Positions 63,709 to 64,000 of a DNA stretch of 64,000 bases are shown in pieces (position 1 is the first letter of the stretch; each line of letters opens with the position of its first letter). The stretch spans positions 2,102,001 through 2,166,000 of the forward strand of contig NZ_CP072141.1 of the NCBI RefSeq assembly GCF_019355555.1, read 5' to 3'. The stretch is from Rhizobium sp. L51/94. GTDB lineage: Bacteria; Pseudomonadota; Alphaproteobacteria; Rhizobiales; Rhizobiaceae. A program made the translations under genes and the position numbers. The notes beneath the pieces were generated by a model. The model did not search any database. It saw only the letters and a program-made list of their open reading frames with translations, and was not told the DNA's origin.

Positions 63709-64000
63709 ATGAAGAATAAGACGGCGACAGCCGAAAACCCGTTTTCCTACAACGTCAAGGTTGGGCATATTTCGCTCAATCCGATCGAGGTGCGTCTCGA
63801 AGCCGACGAGGCTGAACGTATGGGCCTGGCTGCTCTGTGGAATGTCGTCTCGGTCGACGATCTCAAGGCCGAGTTGAAGATCTCCCGCTGGAAGCGCGAT
63901 GGCGTCAGGGTGAGGGGTACAGTCAAGGCGCGGATCGTGCAGGAGTGCGTCGTTTCGCTCGACCCGGTCGCCTCCGAGATCGACGAGGAGTTCGACCAGC
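63709..64000 (+). CDS. DUF177 (YceD-like) protein, N-terminal part
   Basis: The first 97 codons are in the window. The sequence (NPFSYNVKVGHISLNPIEVRLEADEAERMGLA, and DLKAELKISRWKRDGVRVRGTV) matches the DUF177 family, with VQECVVSLDPV containing the conserved Cys. In bacteria DUF177 often precedes rpmF-plsX and is linked to 23S rRNA or ribosome maturation. It is cut by the window end. AGGA lies eight bases before ATG 63709. Confidence 0.88.
   Translation, partial: MKNKTATAENPFSYNVKVGHISLNPIEVRLEADEAERMGLAALWNVVSVDDLKAELKISRWKRDGVRVRGTVKARIVQECVVSLDPVASEIDEEFDQ

Overview
This 64 kb window is a chromosomal segment of an alphaproteobacterium of the Rhizobiaceae, most like Rhizobium or Agrobacterium. 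The reasons are the gene set and order: HdaA beside polyphosphate kinase, the LdtR-type MarR regulator, Mg-type HemB, the nrdR-ribD-ribE-ribH-nusB-hppA run, BamE next to a CBP3-type chaperone and DUF177, GC-rich codon use, and RIME-like intergenic palindromes. Most of the window is core housekeeping sequence. No rRNA, tRNA, CRISPR array, insertion sequence or prophage was recognised.

Layout. 0-5 kb: a sugar-dehydrogenase-like fragment, a NodB-fold deacetylase lipoprotein, an ABC-F ATPase, a GGDEF protein with a degenerate signature, and ndk. 5.2-7.2 kb: a lipoprotein and a CGNR zinc-finger regulator face an orphan LivH-type permease across a near-perfect 40-bp palindrome. 7.2-11.5 kb: moaE, moaD, pgsA, uvrC and an SDR whose Asp-Tyr-Lys catalytic set points to the pteridine reductase (FolM/PTR1) group. 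11.8-20 kb: an outer-membrane barrel, GST, rlmJ, a molybdopterin oxidoreductase overlapping a NudK-like Nudix gene, a stand-alone phnM, and purN-purM. 20-26 kb: PerM-family permease, hdaA, ppk and ppx in one run. 26-43 kb: a phytase-like esterase, adenylate cyclase, RNase D, multicopper oxidase, MFS transporter, aspS, a periplasmic protein, parC, a Doc/AbrB toxin-antitoxin pair, an EamA permease, bpt, an RDD protein and hemB.

43-53 kb is the accessory-looking part. ldtR and its presumed target, the L,D-transpeptidase gene, are separated by about 8 kb. In between are a small P-loop kinase, a small unknown gene, an HxlR/PRISE-reductase divergent pair, a complete pqqABCDE operon (including a 31-residue pqqA) and a DUF1003 membrane protein. 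Two copies of a 47-base conserved element followed by hairpins lie on either side of the kinase gene. 53-64 kb returns to core genes: glyA, nrdR, ribD, ribE, cytochrome b561, a GNAT/cupin pair, ribH, nusB, hppA, bamE, a CBP3-like chaperone and the start of a DUF177 gene.

The strongest leads are the palindrome with the CGNR regulator and orphan permease, the duplicated structured element, the pteridine-reductase-like SDR in the molybdopterin neighbourhood, the orphan PhnM, and the placement of the PQQ operon between ldtR and ldtP. All assignments come from reading the sequence; no database search was run.
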